Shown here: positions 9,479 through 16,660 of the stretch, piece after piece
Layout of the letters: each line of letters begins with the position of its first letter
How positions within the stretch are numbered: position 1 is the first letter of the stretch
Source: Streptomyces sp. NRRL F-5122
GTDB taxonomy: Bacteria; Actinomycetota; Actinomycetes; Streptomycetales; Streptomycetaceae
Assembly (NCBI RefSeq): GCF_001507435.1
Contig: NZ_LMWH01000302.1
Coordinates: 163,778-227,777, forward strand
Direction of reading: 5' to 3'
DNA length: 64,000 bases
The notes under the pieces: model-generated
What the model saw: the letters and a program-made list of their open reading frames with translations, nothing else
What the model was told of the DNA's origin: nothing
Database searches by the model: none
Made by a program: the position numbers and the translations under genes

Positions 9479-11176
9479 TCATTTCGCGTCCGCGTAGCAC
9501 TCGACGACGCCCGTCGTGAACGGAATCCGAACCGGCGTCTCGCCGAACGTCAGCCGCATCGCAAGGTCCGAGGCCTCCTGGATCGCCGCCACCACCGTGT
9601 CCGCCTCCTCGGCCGGGCAGTGCACGATGACCTCGTCGTGCTGGAAGAAGACCAGCTCGGCGGCGAGGCCCGCACAGGCGCGGCGCAGCGCGGCGAGCAT
9701 CAGCAGAGCCCAGTCCGCCGCGCTGCCCTGGACCACGAAGTTGCGGGCGAAGCGGCCGCGGGCACGGGAGTTGGTGGAGGCGTATCCCGGCATCCACTGC
9801 TGGGTCTCCCCGGCCGCCGCCGAAGGGCCGTCCTCCTGCGGAATGCCCGCCTCCTCCGTCGCGTCGTCCGAGGCACCGGCGGCCGGCGGTGATGTGCGAC
9901 CGAGCCAGGTGCGGACGAGCCGGCCCTCCTCGCCCTCGCGCGCCGCGTCGTCGACGTACGCAACGGCTTTCGGGAAACGGCGGCGCAGCAGGGCGAGGTT
10001 CTTCAGACCGTCCCCCGAGGTCTGGCCGTAGATCGCGCCCAGAACGGCGATCTTGGCGTGGCCGCGGTCACCGGAGAAGGCCCGGTCGGACACCGACTGG
10101 TACAGGTCGTCGTCGCGGCCCGCCACCTCCATGAACGCCGGGTCGCGCGAAATGGCGGCCAGGACGCGCGGCTCCATCTGGGCGGCGTCGGCCACGACCA
10201 GCCGCCAGCCCGGATCGGCGACCACGGCGCGTCGGATGATCTTGGGGATCTGCAGGGCGCCGCCGCCGTTGGTGACCCAGCGGCCGGTGACCGTGCCGCC
10301 AGGCAGGTACTCGGGCCGGAAGCGGCCGTCGCGCACCCAGTCCTGCAGCCACGACCAGCCGTGGGCGACCCAGATGCGGTACAGCTTCTTGTACTCGAGC
10401 AGGGGCTTCACGGCGGGATGGTCGACCGACTCGATCTCCCAGCGGCGGGTGGACCGCACCCGGATGCCGGCCTGGCCGAAGGCCTTGACCACGTCGTTGG
10501 GCAGGTCGGGCCGGACGCGGCGGCCGAAGGCGGCCGACACCTCGTCGGCCAGCTCGGCCAGGCGCCGGGGCTCGCCGCCGCCCGCGTACCGCTCGCCGAG
10601 CAGATCGTGCAGCAACCCGCGGTGGACGTCCGCGCTCCACGGCAGCCCGGACCGGTTCATCTCGCCGGCCACCAGCATGCCGGCCGACTCGGCGGCGGTG
10701 AGCAGACGCATCCGGTCGGGGTCGGCGGTGGACTCGTGCCGGCGCTGCTGGTCCGCGTACACCTCGACGAGGTCGCGGAGGGGGACGTGGACGGGGCTGG
10801 GCTCGAAGAGGGAGGACTGCGAGCCGGGCTCGGCGGACCGCGACGGCGGGTCCGGCGGTACGGGGCCGCCGCGCAGCCGGGCCAGCGCGGCGGCTGCCGA
10901 CCGGGGCTCGCCGAGCCGCCCCTCGTGGCCCAGGAGGAGGGTCTCGGCGGCCTCGACGTCATAGCACCGGTCGACCCGCACCCCCGTGGCGAGCAGACGC
11001 GGCTGGACGTCGGCGGTGGACCGCCACACCCACCGGGTGACCTCCGGCCGCGCCCGGACGGCCTCGACGAGATCCCCCTCCCTGACCACCGGCCCGGCGA
11101 GCAGCCCGTCCGGGCCGAGTGCGGCGACCTCCGCGCCACCGTCCTCGGCCGGAGCGAGAGCCCAGCGCCCGGTCAT
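9479..11176 (-). CDS. PolA-like DNA polymerase (3'-5' exonuclease-like/polymerase, no 5' nuclease)
   Basis: A 565-residue family-A DNA polymerase shorter than Pol I (about 900) because it lacks the 5'-nuclease domain. The N-terminal third is a degenerate exonuclease-like domain. The polymerase keeps motif A (LVVADAAQMEPRVLA), motif B (HAKIAVLGAIYGQTSGDGL, with the conserved Lys and Tyr) and motif C (FFQHDEVIVHCP), so it should be active. It probably works in repair or translesion-type synthesis beside the main PolA. I start it at ATG 11176, where homology begins; the same frame stays open about 800 nt further upstream, but that part only mirrors the neighbouring gene. Confidence 0.85.
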   Translation of the reverse strand: MTGRWALAPAEDGGAEVAALGPDGLLAGPVVREGDLVEAVRARPEVTRWVWRSTADVQPRLLATGVRVDRCYDVEAAETLLLGHEGRLGEPRSAAAALARLRGGPVPPDPPSRSAEPGSQSSLFEPSPVHVPLRDLVEVYADQQRRHESTADPDRMRLLTAAESAGMLVAGEMNRSGLPWSADVHRGLLHDLLGERYAGGGEPRRLAELADEVSAAFGRRVRPDLPNDVVKAFGQAGIRVRSTRRWEIESVDHPAVKPLLEYKKLYRIWVAHGWSWLQDWVRDGRFRPEYLPGGTVTGRWVTNGGGALQIPKIIRRAVVADPGWRLVVADAAQMEPRVLAAISRDPAFMEVAGRDDDLYQSVSDRAFSGDRGHAKIAVLGAIYGQTSGDGLKNLALLRRRFPKAVAYVDDAAREGEEGRLVRTWLGRTSPPAAGASDDATEEAGIPQEDGPSAAAGETQQWMPGYASTNSRARGRFARNFVVQGSAADWALLMLAALRRACAGLAAELVFFQHDEVIVHCPAEEADTVVAAIQEASDLAMRLTFGETPVRIPFTTGVVECYADAK

Positions 11177-11232
11177 GCTGCGAGTGTGGCAGGGGGGTCT
11201 GACAGTGGGGCCGGACGTGCCGGCCGGGTGGC

Positions 11233-11967
11233 TCAGTCCTCCTGCGAGAGCTGCTTGCGGATGTCGTCCAGCGCCTTGAGCACATGTGCCTCCGTCGCGT
11301 CCTTGCTGATGCCGAGGCCGGTCAGCGGGCCCTCGCCGTTCTCCTGCTCGAGGAGCGCGAGGAGGATGTGCTCGGTGCCGATGTAGTTGTGACCCAGGCG
11401 CAGCGCCTCCCTGAAGGTGAGTTCGAGGGACTTCTTCGCGGCGGGGGAGTAGGGAACGAGTTCGGGGGCGTCCTCGGCGCGGGGCGGCAGGGCGGCGGTC
11501 GCCGCCTCGAGCACCGCGTCCAGCGAGACCCCCTGGGCGACGATCGCCTTCGCGGCCAGCGCCTCCGGCTCGGCGAGGAGCCCGAGGACTAGGTGCTCGG
11601 GGACGGTCTCGGCGTTGCCGGCCGACTTCGCCCGGTTGTGCGCGGTGACGACCACGTTGCGGGCGCGGATGGTGTAGCGGCTGAATCCCTGGTTGGGGTC
11701 GAGGTCCGCGGACTCCTTGGGCACGAAGCGCTTCTGGGCCGCCTGCCGGGTGACGCCCATGCTCTTGCCGATGTCGGTCCAGGACGCGCCCGAACGCCGG
11801 GCCTGGTCCACGAAGTGGCCGATCAGATGGTCGGCCACGTCGCCGAGGTGCTCCGCGGCGATCACCGCGTCCTGAAGCTGGTCGAGTGCGTCCGTGTGGA
11901 CCTTCTTGATGGCTTCGATGAGGTCGTCGAGACGCAGGTTCGCTGAGGTGTACGGCTTCTCCGTCAT
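11233..11967 (-). CDS. clpC2: ClpC2-like protein: helix-turn-helix plus two Clp_N repeats, no AAA+ domain
   Basis: A 244-residue protein with an N-terminal helical region containing a helix-turn-helix (SWTDIGKSMGVTRQAAQKRF, about 62-81). Two Clp N-terminal-type repeats follow: YTIRARNVVVTAHNRAKSAG with EHLVLGLL, and KKSLELTFREALRLGHNYIG with EHILLALLEQ. There is no Walker motif, so it cannot unfold proteins. Domain order and length match mycobacterial ClpC2, which binds ClpC1-targeting cyclic peptides such as cyclomarin and thereby protects ClpC1. Its promoter carries two palindromes overlapping the -35 and -10, and the start codon sits at the predicted transcription start, so autoregulated leaderless expression is likely. 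The gene lies 56 nt before the polymerase gene on the same strand. Confidence 0.88.
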   Translation of the reverse strand: MTEKPYTSANLRLDDLIEAIKKVHTDALDQLQDAVIAAEHLGDVADHLIGHFVDQARRSGASWTDIGKSMGVTRQAAQKRFVPKESADLDPNQGFSRYTIRARNVVVTAHNRAKSAGNAETVPEHLVLGLLAEPEALAAKAIVAQGVSLDAVLEAATAALPPRAEDAPELVPYSPAAKKSLELTFREALRLGHNYIGTEHILLALLEQENGEGPLTGLGISKDATEAHVLKALDDIRKQLSQED

Positions 11968-11969
11968 GC

Positions 11970-12014
11970 GTCAACCGTAAGTTGACACCCTGAGACTGTC
12001 AACCCGAAGTTGAC
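11970..12014 (-). promoter_or_regulatory. clpC2 promoter with twin GTCAAC-N5-GTTGAC operators
   Basis: On the minus strand, TTGACA (12002-11997), a 17-nt spacer and TACGGT (11979-11974) form a near-consensus vegetative promoter. The predicted start point is the A of the clpC2 ATG, 6 nt further on. Two palindromes, GTCAAC-N5-GTTGAC at 11970-11986 and 11998-12014, lie 28 bp apart centre to centre and cover the -10 and -35. Each sits in a nearly identical 20-bp direct repeat. This is the layout of a repressor-controlled promoter. Confidence 0.75.
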
Positions 12015-12046
12015 ACCCGGCCGCGAGGTGCGGGCCCGCGGAGGGG

Positions 12047-13207
12047 ATGGCGGCGGGCTCCGGCGCGCCTCGTGTCACGATCGAACGCGTGAGTACGACG
12101 ACCACCGTGGACCGCGCCTTCCGGGCCGCCCTCTACGACGACACCGACGCGGCCCTCGACACCGGTGCCTCGCTGCTCGCCGCCGATACCGGGGCCGACG
12201 CCGAACTCGTCCGGCGCGGCGAGCAGTTCGTGGCCGCAGCCTGGCGGCGCGGTTGGCAGCCCGCGGACGTCGTACGCATCGTGCGCCGCGAACTCGACGC
12301 CCTTCATGTGCGCCTCGTGTCGGCGCTGGTCCTCGGGGAGGCCGGCGGGCGCACGCCCCCCGGCCCGCGCTGGGCCGCACAGTTGCGCGACCTCGACGTG
12401 GAGCCCTCGGGGACTTTCGACCGCTTCTCGCACGCCACCGCCGTTCTGGAGCTGTACCGCCTGCTCCTGCGGCTGCCCGCCCTCGAACCGCTCGAGGCGC
12501 CCGGGCAGGACGCCGCCCCGCGGCAGCCGGAGTCACGCATGCTCACCCGCATCCGTGCCCTGCTCGCCAAGGCGGAGGCGACCGGCTACCCCGAGGAGGC
12601 CGAGGCGCTGAGCGCCAAGGCGCAGGAGCTGATGGCGCGGCACAGCATCGACGAGGCGCTGCTCGCGGCCCGTACGCACCCCGGGAACGCCCCCGGCGCC
12701 TGCCGCATCGGGGTCGAGCCGCCCTACGAGACGGCCAAGGCGGTGCTCCTCGACGCGGTGGCGACCGCGAACCGCTGCCGGGCCGTGTGGCACGGGGCCC
12801 TGGGCTTCTCCACCGTCATCGGCTTCGAACCGGACCTGGAGGCCGTCGAACTGCTCTACACCTCGCTGCTCGTACAGGCCACCGGTGCGATGACGAAGGC
12901 GGAGGCGGCTCAGCGCAAGGGCGGCCGGAAGCGCACGAAGACGTTCCGGCAGTCGTTCCTGGCGGCGTACGCGCATCGCATCGGCGACCGGCTCCGGACC
13001 GCGGCCGAGGGGCAGGTCGCACACAGCGAGGGCGATCTGCTGCCGATGCTCGTGGCCCGGGACGTGGCCGTCGCCGACCGGATGGAGCGGATGTTCCCGG
13101 AGACGGTCACCACCCGGCTGCGCGGCGTCGGTGATGCGGACGGATGGGAGCAGGGAGCCGCGGCCGCCGACCGGGCGCAGGTGGCGGGACGGCCCCGGCT
13201 CCCCTGA
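12047..13207 (+). CDS. DUF2786 domain protein
   Basis: A 386-residue protein with an N-terminal helical region (to about 150) and a DUF2786 domain beginning at MLTRIRALLAKAEATGYPEE (about 165) and continuing through AKAQELMARHSIDEALLA. A C-terminal helical part includes a basic patch (KGGRKRTKTFRQSFLAAY). The biochemical function of the family is not established. ATG 12047 has GGAGGGG just 2 nt before it; GTG 12089 is an alternative that would match a leaderless start and gives the more usual N-terminus (VSTTTTVDRAFRAAL). It is divergent from clpC2 and shares its operator-bearing intergenic region. Confidence 0.8.
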   Translation: MAAGSGAPRVTIERVSTTTTVDRAFRAALYDDTDAALDTGASLLAADTGADAELVRRGEQFVAAAWRRGWQPADVVRIVRRELDALHVRLVSALVLGEAGGRTPPGPRWAAQLRDLDVEPSGTFDRFSHATAVLELYRLLLRLPALEPLEAPGQDAAPRQPESRMLTRIRALLAKAEATGYPEEAEALSAKAQELMARHSIDEALLAARTHPGNAPGACRIGVEPPYETAKAVLLDAVATANRCRAVWHGALGFSTVIGFEPDLEAVELLYTSLLVQATGAMTKAEAAQRKGGRKRTKTFRQSFLAAYAHRIGDRLRTAAEGQVAHSEGDLLPMLVARDVAVADRMERMFPETVTTRLRGVGDADGWEQGAAAADRAQVAGRPRLP

Positions 13208-13214
13208 GACCGGG

Positions 13215-13724
13215 TCAGTCCCCGGCGACCTGCACGGCACTCACCGAGGCGTCCGGGGTCTTCGCGTCCTTCAGTGCCACGTCCCCGTACGACCACGGGT
13301 GGCTGCCCGTGTCACCGGCGCCCGGAACGTCGATCTTCACGGTCTTGACCGGGGCGCTGCGGGATCCGCCGTCGCCGCGGACGTACGTGATGGTGAAGGT
13401 CGCCGTCTCGTCCTTCTGCAGCGTCACCTCGGCCGGCTTCGCGCCCTCCTGGTCGGGCACGGTCCAGGCGGAGTCGCCGTCGCGCAGCTCGATGGCGGGG
13501 AAGCCCTTCAGGGTGCACTGCTTGCTGTCGCGGTTCGTGAGGGTGACCGGGACGTTGCCGGTGTCGCCGGGGCTGGTGGCGGCATTGCCGGGACCGACCT
13601 CGACGCCGATGCGGCGGGGGGGGGGGGCGGCTTCCTTGCCGCCGCCCCCGCCGCTGCCGCAGGCGGTCAGGGCCAGGGCCGTGGCGAAGGCGGCGGCGGA
13701 GAGGCGGACGTGGAGCGTGCGCAT
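13215..13724 (-). CDS. DUF4232-like lipoprotein
   Basis: A 169-residue exported lipoprotein. ATG 13724 follows an AGAGGACC ribosome site. The signal peptide RLSAAAFATALALTAC ends in a lipobox (LTAC) with the acylated Cys, then a Gly-rich spacer. The mature part is an Ig-like beta domain of the DUF4232 kind (CTLKGFPAIELRDGDSAW, AEVTLQKDETATFTITYV). It is probably a cell-surface protein of unknown ligand. The codons for PPPRRIG contain a run of 12 identical bases (13616-13627), making the gene prone to slippage or sequencing error. It converges on the DUF2786 gene, leaving 7 nt between stops. Confidence 0.85.
   Translation of the reverse strand: MRTLHVRLSAAAFATALALTACGSGGGGGKEAAPPPRRIGVEVGPGNAATSPGDTGNVPVTLTNRDSKQCTLKGFPAIELRDGDSAWTVPDQEGAKPAEVTLQKDETATFTITYVRGDGGSRSAPVKTVKIDVPGAGDTGSHPWSYGDVALKDAKTPDASVSAVQVAGD
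13616..13627. repeat. 12-nt G homopolymer (C on the coding strand)
   Basis: Twelve consecutive G on the + strand inside the lipoprotein gene, just after the Gly-rich lipoprotein linker. This is the longest mononucleotide run I noticed in the window. Confidence 0.9.
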
Positions 13725-13851
13725 GAAGGTCCTCTGGGTCGTGACGATGTGCATGGATCATCACGCAGGCGGGCGGGGCGGGGTTGCGCGCCCCCGTCGC
13801 CGTGTGTGCACCCGGTCCCGGATCCCGCGGCCCGTCGCGCGCAGCCGGAGG

Positions 13852-14367
13852 TCAGGATCCCAGGCTCGCCGTCGGCAGTCCGCTCGGCAGCGTGCCGCCC
13901 TCGGCCTTCATGAAGGTCTCCGCGCCGATGCCGCCCTGCCAGGTCACCTTCATGTTCCGCGAGTTCAGCGAGTCGACCGTCCCGGTCCCGCGGTCGTTGC
14001 TGCCGTCCGTGCACTTGAGGTGGATCGTCTGCTTGCCCGACTCCTCGCCCGCCACACCGGTGCAGACGGTGCCGCCCGTCGCGAAGAGTCCCGCCTGCTT
14101 GCCGGTGATCACCAGGGCCACGGCCTTGCCGCCCGTCGTGGCCAGCCAGCTGCCCTCCATCGTCCCGGAAGCGGCGCCCGGTGTGCCGGAGTCCCCGCCG
14201 GCGTCCGCCGTGGCCCCGGACGCGCTGGGCGTGGACGCCCCACCGCTCGCGGAGTCGCTGCCCCCGGAGTCGCCGCTGCAGCCGGTCAGCACGAGCGCGG
14301 CCGCGAGACCGGCGGCGGCCGTCAGTCCGATGCGCGCCTGCCGGCGCGTGACATGCGTCGCTGTCAC
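13852..14367 (-). CDS. Small exported lipoprotein
   Basis: A 171-residue lipoprotein. GTG 14367 is preceded by CTGGGAG at good spacing; an ATG at 14406 is in frame but lacks support. The twin-Arg-containing signal (VTRRQARIGLTAAAGLAAAL) ends in LTGC, giving a lipidated Cys. A Ser/Gly/Ala-rich linker (about 40-70) follows, then a beta-rich domain (MEGSWLATTGGKAVALVITG, TVCTGVAGEES, IHLKCTDGS) with two Cys likely to form a disulfide. No named family is recognised with certainty. It is on the same strand as the preceding lipoprotein but separated by 127 nt. Confidence 0.8.
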   Translation of the reverse strand: MTATHVTRRQARIGLTAAAGLAAALVLTGCSGDSGGSDSASGGASTPSASGATADAGGDSGTPGAASGTMEGSWLATTGGKAVALVITGKQAGLFATGGTVCTGVAGEESGKQTIHLKCTDGSNDRGTGTVDSLNSRNMKVTWQGGIGAETFMKAEGGTLPSGLPTASLGS

Positions 14368-14859
14368 TGGAGTCTCCCAGGGTTGCCGGGTTGCCGATGA
14401 GGTCATGGGGACGATCGCAGCAAGCTACCAGGAGGGCTTGTGCGCGCCGGGGAGACGCCGGGCGTGCGGTTGCTCACGCGGGCCGACCCGGCACGGGCCG
14501 AAGGCGAGGTGCGCCGTCGTGCGGCCCGCTGCCCGGTTCAGCCCCGGGAGGCCCGCGTCCGGGCGGCTGCCTGCGCGGCTTCGGCCGGGCGATGAGCCGC
14601 TCCGGTCTTGCGGCGATCGACGGCCGACGATCCCCGCGCGGTCCGGCGCGGCGCGCGGACCGCCGCACGACGGGCGCGCCGATGCCTCTCGATCGTCGCG
14701 ATCCACCCATTCTTCGCCGTACCGGCCCCTGGTCTCCTCGGATCTTCACGCCGGGGGCACGGGCTCCGGCCGCTGCGGTGCCCGTGCACGCCTTCCCAGG
14801 GCGCGCCTTGCCTGCACGGCCGTCCGAGCGTCATGCCCGTTGTCCGGGTGTCATCATAG
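14368..14859. other. Intergenic region, no convincing gene
   Basis: About 490 nt upstream of the VOC operon promoter. The frames are short, Arg-rich and without ribosome sites. I see no repeat or RNA structure worth naming until the operators at 14860. Confidence 0.45.
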
Positions 14860-14907
14860 GTAGGGAATTTCCTACGCTTGACGGGTAGGGAATCTCCTAC
14901 CTATGGT
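14860..14907 (+). promoter_or_regulatory. Promoter and twin GTAGG-N6-CCTAC operators of the VOC-ArsR-AHSA1 operon
   Basis: TTGACG (14878-14883), 18 nt and TATGGT (14902-14907) form a promoter whose start point falls at the ATG of the VOC gene (14915), 7 nt after the -10. Two palindromes, each GTAGG-N6-CCTAC, lie at 14860-14875 and 14885-14900, 25 bp apart. The second fills the spacer between -35 and -10. The obvious candidate ligand is the ArsR repressor encoded in the operon. Confidence 0.75.
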
Positions 14908-14914
14908 GTGCCGC

Positions 14915-15286
14915 ATGACCGTCACACACGCTTCTTTCGTCACTGTTCCCGTCACCGACCAGGACCGCGCCCTGCGCTTCTACACGGAGGTCCTGGGCTT
15001 CGAGGTCTCCGCCGACCTGGACATGCCGCAGGGGCGGTGGCTTCAGGTCGCCCCCCGGGGTGCGCAGACCGTCTTCACGCTCTCCGGTCCCGGGATGGGC
15101 GATTTCGAACCCGGCTCGACCCGGGGGATCATGTTGGTCACGACCGATGTCGACGCCGACTGCGCACGGCTGGCCGGGGCGGGCGTGTCCGTACAGGGCC
15201 CGGACGACCTCCCGTGGGGCCGGATGGTGTCCTTCCAGGACCCCGACGGCAACGGTCTGATGCTGCTGACGGAGGCACAGGGATAG
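14915..15286 (+). CDS. VOC-family (glyoxalase/bleomycin-resistance fold) protein
   Basis: A 123-residue vicinal-oxygen-chelate protein made of two beta-alpha-beta-beta-beta modules: MTVTHASFVTVPVTDQDRAL through VFTLSGPG, and GIMLVTTDVDADCARLAGAG through QDPDGNGLMLLTEA. The DPDGN turn with adjacent Glu is typical of metal-using members. It may be a small-molecule binding or lyase/dioxygenase protein; the substrate is unknown. There is no ribosome site before ATG 14915, but the predicted promoter places the transcript start there. It is first in an operon with an ArsR repressor 10 nt downstream and an AHSA1 protein. Confidence 0.87.
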   Translation: MTVTHASFVTVPVTDQDRALRFYTEVLGFEVSADLDMPQGRWLQVAPRGAQTVFTLSGPGMGDFEPGSTRGIMLVTTDVDADCARLAGAGVSVQGPDDLPWGRMVSFQDPDGNGLMLLTEAQG

Positions 15287-15296
15287 GGAGTCCGGC

Positions 15297-15656
15297 ATGA
15301 CCACGACCGGGGCCGGGGCGGACACCGCCGCCGAGGACCGCGTCTTCGCCGCGCTCGCCAACGGCACCCGCCGCGAGGTGCTGCGGCTGTTGCGCGACGA
15401 GGGACCGCAGCCCGTCCAGGCCCTGGCCGACCGATTCGACATGCGACGTCCGAGCCTCTCGGAACACCTCAAGGTGCTCCGGGAGGCCGGCCTCGTCTCC
15501 GAGCAGCGCTCGGGCCGGCAGCGCATCTACCGTCTTGAGGCGGCCCCGCTCGCCGAGGTGCAGGACTGGCTCCATCCGTACGAGCGGTTCTGGCGGCAGC
15601 GGCTGCGCGGGCTCGGTGAGTTGCTCGACCGTATGCCGGACGATGACCGCCCATGA
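15297..15656 (+). CDS. ArsR-family winged-helix repressor
   Basis: A 119-residue ArsR/SmtB-type regulator of the SdpR-like kind. The winged helix is RVFAALANGTRREVLRLLRD, then VQALADRFDMRRPSLSEHLK (recognition helix) and a wing at SGRQRIYRLEA. It lacks the metal-binding ELCVCDL motif of metal sensors. It sits between a VOC protein and an AHSA1/SRPBCC protein, a recurring actinobacterial triplet, and overlaps the latter by 4 nt. The twin palindromes at 14860-14900 are its probable autoregulatory operators. Confidence 0.9.
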   Translation: MTTTGAGADTAAEDRVFAALANGTRREVLRLLRDEGPQPVQALADRFDMRRPSLSEHLKVLREAGLVSEQRSGRQRIYRLEAAPLAEVQDWLHPYERFWRQRLRGLGELLDRMPDDDRP

Positions 15657-16114
15657 GCACCGCGCCCGGCGACGACCTCACCACGATCCGCGTCGACCAG
15701 TTCCTGCCGCATCCCCCGGCCAAGGTCTGGCGCGCCCTCACCGAGCCCGGACTGCTGGCCCAGTGGCAGATGCCGGGCTCCGAGAACTTCCGGCTCGAAG
15801 TGGGGCACCGCTACACGATGACCTCCGTGCCGCGGCCCAACACCCGGTTCTCCGGCACCGTCGACGTGCAGGTACTCGCCTATGAGCCCGGGCGGATGCT
15901 GCGTGTGGGGTGGGCCGACGCGGACCCCGCCAATCCCGCGGACTGGACCATCACGTGGACATTGGAACAGGAAGGCCGCGGGACGCGTCTCTTCCTAGTG
16001 CATGAAGGGTTCGACCCGGACGACCCGGCACAGATGACGGCGCGGACGATCATGGACGGGGGCTGGAGGTCGCATGTAATGCGAGCTCTGGGGCAGACGC
16101 TTGACCGACTGTAG
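15653..16114 (+). CDS. SRPBCC/AHSA1-family ligand-binding protein
   Basis: A 153-residue START-like helix-grip domain protein. Typical AHSA1 features are FLPHPPAKVWRALTEPGLLA at the N-terminus, the beta-sheet core (RYTMTSVPRPNTRFSGTV), LEQEGRGTRLFLVHEGF, and a long C-terminal helix. It probably binds a hydrophobic ligand; in such ArsR-linked operons its role is undefined. ATG overlaps the ArsR stop codon (ATGA), so translation is coupled. Confidence 0.88.
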   Translation: MSTAPGDDLTTIRVDQFLPHPPAKVWRALTEPGLLAQWQMPGSENFRLEVGHRYTMTSVPRPNTRFSGTVDVQVLAYEPGRMLRVGWADADPANPADWTITWTLEQEGRGTRLFLVHEGFDPDDPAQMTARTIMDGGWRSHVMRALGQTLDRL

Positions 16115-16141
16115 TCAGGCCGCAGTCAGGCAGTAGTCAAG
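16113..16141 (+). promoter_or_regulatory. Three 11-bp-spaced AGTCAGG-type direct repeats
   Basis: AGTCAGG (16113-16119), AGTCAGG (16124-16130) and AGTCAAG (16135-16141) recur every 11 bp with 4-nt spacers, and TAAAAG follows 6 nt later. The spacing is that of SARP and PhoP/AfsR direct-repeat boxes. The array overlaps the stop codon of the AHSA1 gene and points toward the DUF397 gene. Confidence 0.45.
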
Positions 16142-16175
16142 GGACTGTAAAAGCTGTAACCGCAGGAACACCCCC

Positions 16176-16207
16176 CGTGCACGTGCATTTGCGCATGCAG
16201 CTGCATG
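16176..16207 (+). promoter_or_regulatory. Shared 32-bp element, copy upstream of DUF397
   Basis: It contains the palindrome TGCACGTGCA (16178-16187) and a second one, TGCAGCTGCA (16196-16205), 18 bp apart centre to centre. It ends 80 nt before the DUF397 start. The same element, in the same orientation relative to its gene, stands before the ATPase gene at 17242-17273, with 27 of 32 positions identical. Confidence 0.7.
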
Positions 16208-16287
16208 TGAACGGAGTTATGATCCGGGACAGTTGACCACTGCATCAATGGCCACACCAGCCAAATGCACCGTTCGGGGAGCGACCT

Positions 16288-16536
16288 GTGGACCACGACG
16301 TGTACGACGTGTACAACGGCATGGCTGCCGCGGAGCTGAGCGGAGTGGCCTGGCAGAAGAGCCGGCACAGCAATTCGCAGGGGTCGTGCGTGGAGTTCGC
16401 GCGGCTGCCAGGGGGAGACGTGGCGGTACGGAACTCGCGCTTCCCCGACGGGCCCGCCCTTGTCTACACCCGTGCGGAGATCGAGGCGATGCTGCTGGGC
16501 GTCAAGGACGGCGAGTTCGACCATCTGATCGCCTGA
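16288..16536 (+). CDS. DUF397 protein of a WhiJ-type locus
   Basis: An 82-residue DUF397 protein with the diagnostic core WQKSRHSNSQGSCVEFARLP, then VAVRNSRFPDGPALVYTRAE. In Streptomyces these small proteins pair with an XRE/DUF5753 regulator and often an RsbW-like ATPase (WhiJ and AbaA-type loci), where they are thought to modulate the regulator in developmental or antibiotic control. The GTG start follows GGGGAG. The partner genes lie just beyond. Confidence 0.9.
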   Translation: MDHDVYDVYNGMAAAELSGVAWQKSRHSNSQGSCVEFARLPGGDVAVRNSRFPDGPALVYTRAEIEAMLLGVKDGEFDHLIA

Positions 16537-16567
16537 TGCGCCCGGCGCGGGCCCGGGTGGAGGTCCC

Positions 16568-16615
16568 GCGGACGCCGGACACGCGTCCGCCCCGTGGTGC
16601 ACCGATGTACCACGG
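16568..16615. terminator. Twin hairpins between convergent DUF397 and ATPase genes
   Basis: GCGGACG (16568-16574) pairs with CGTCCGC (16584-16590), and CCGTGGT (16592-16598) pairs with ACCACGG (16609-16615). They lie between two convergent stop codons and probably terminate both transcripts. Confidence 0.5.
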
Positions 16616-16660
16616 CCGCAACACGCGTAGAACCGTGACCTCGGAAAAGGACCGCGGCTC

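Noticed and set aside
11177..11974. N-terminal extension of the PolA-like polymerase
   Set aside because: The frame is open but only shadows the clpC2 gene; polymerase homology begins at ATG 11176.
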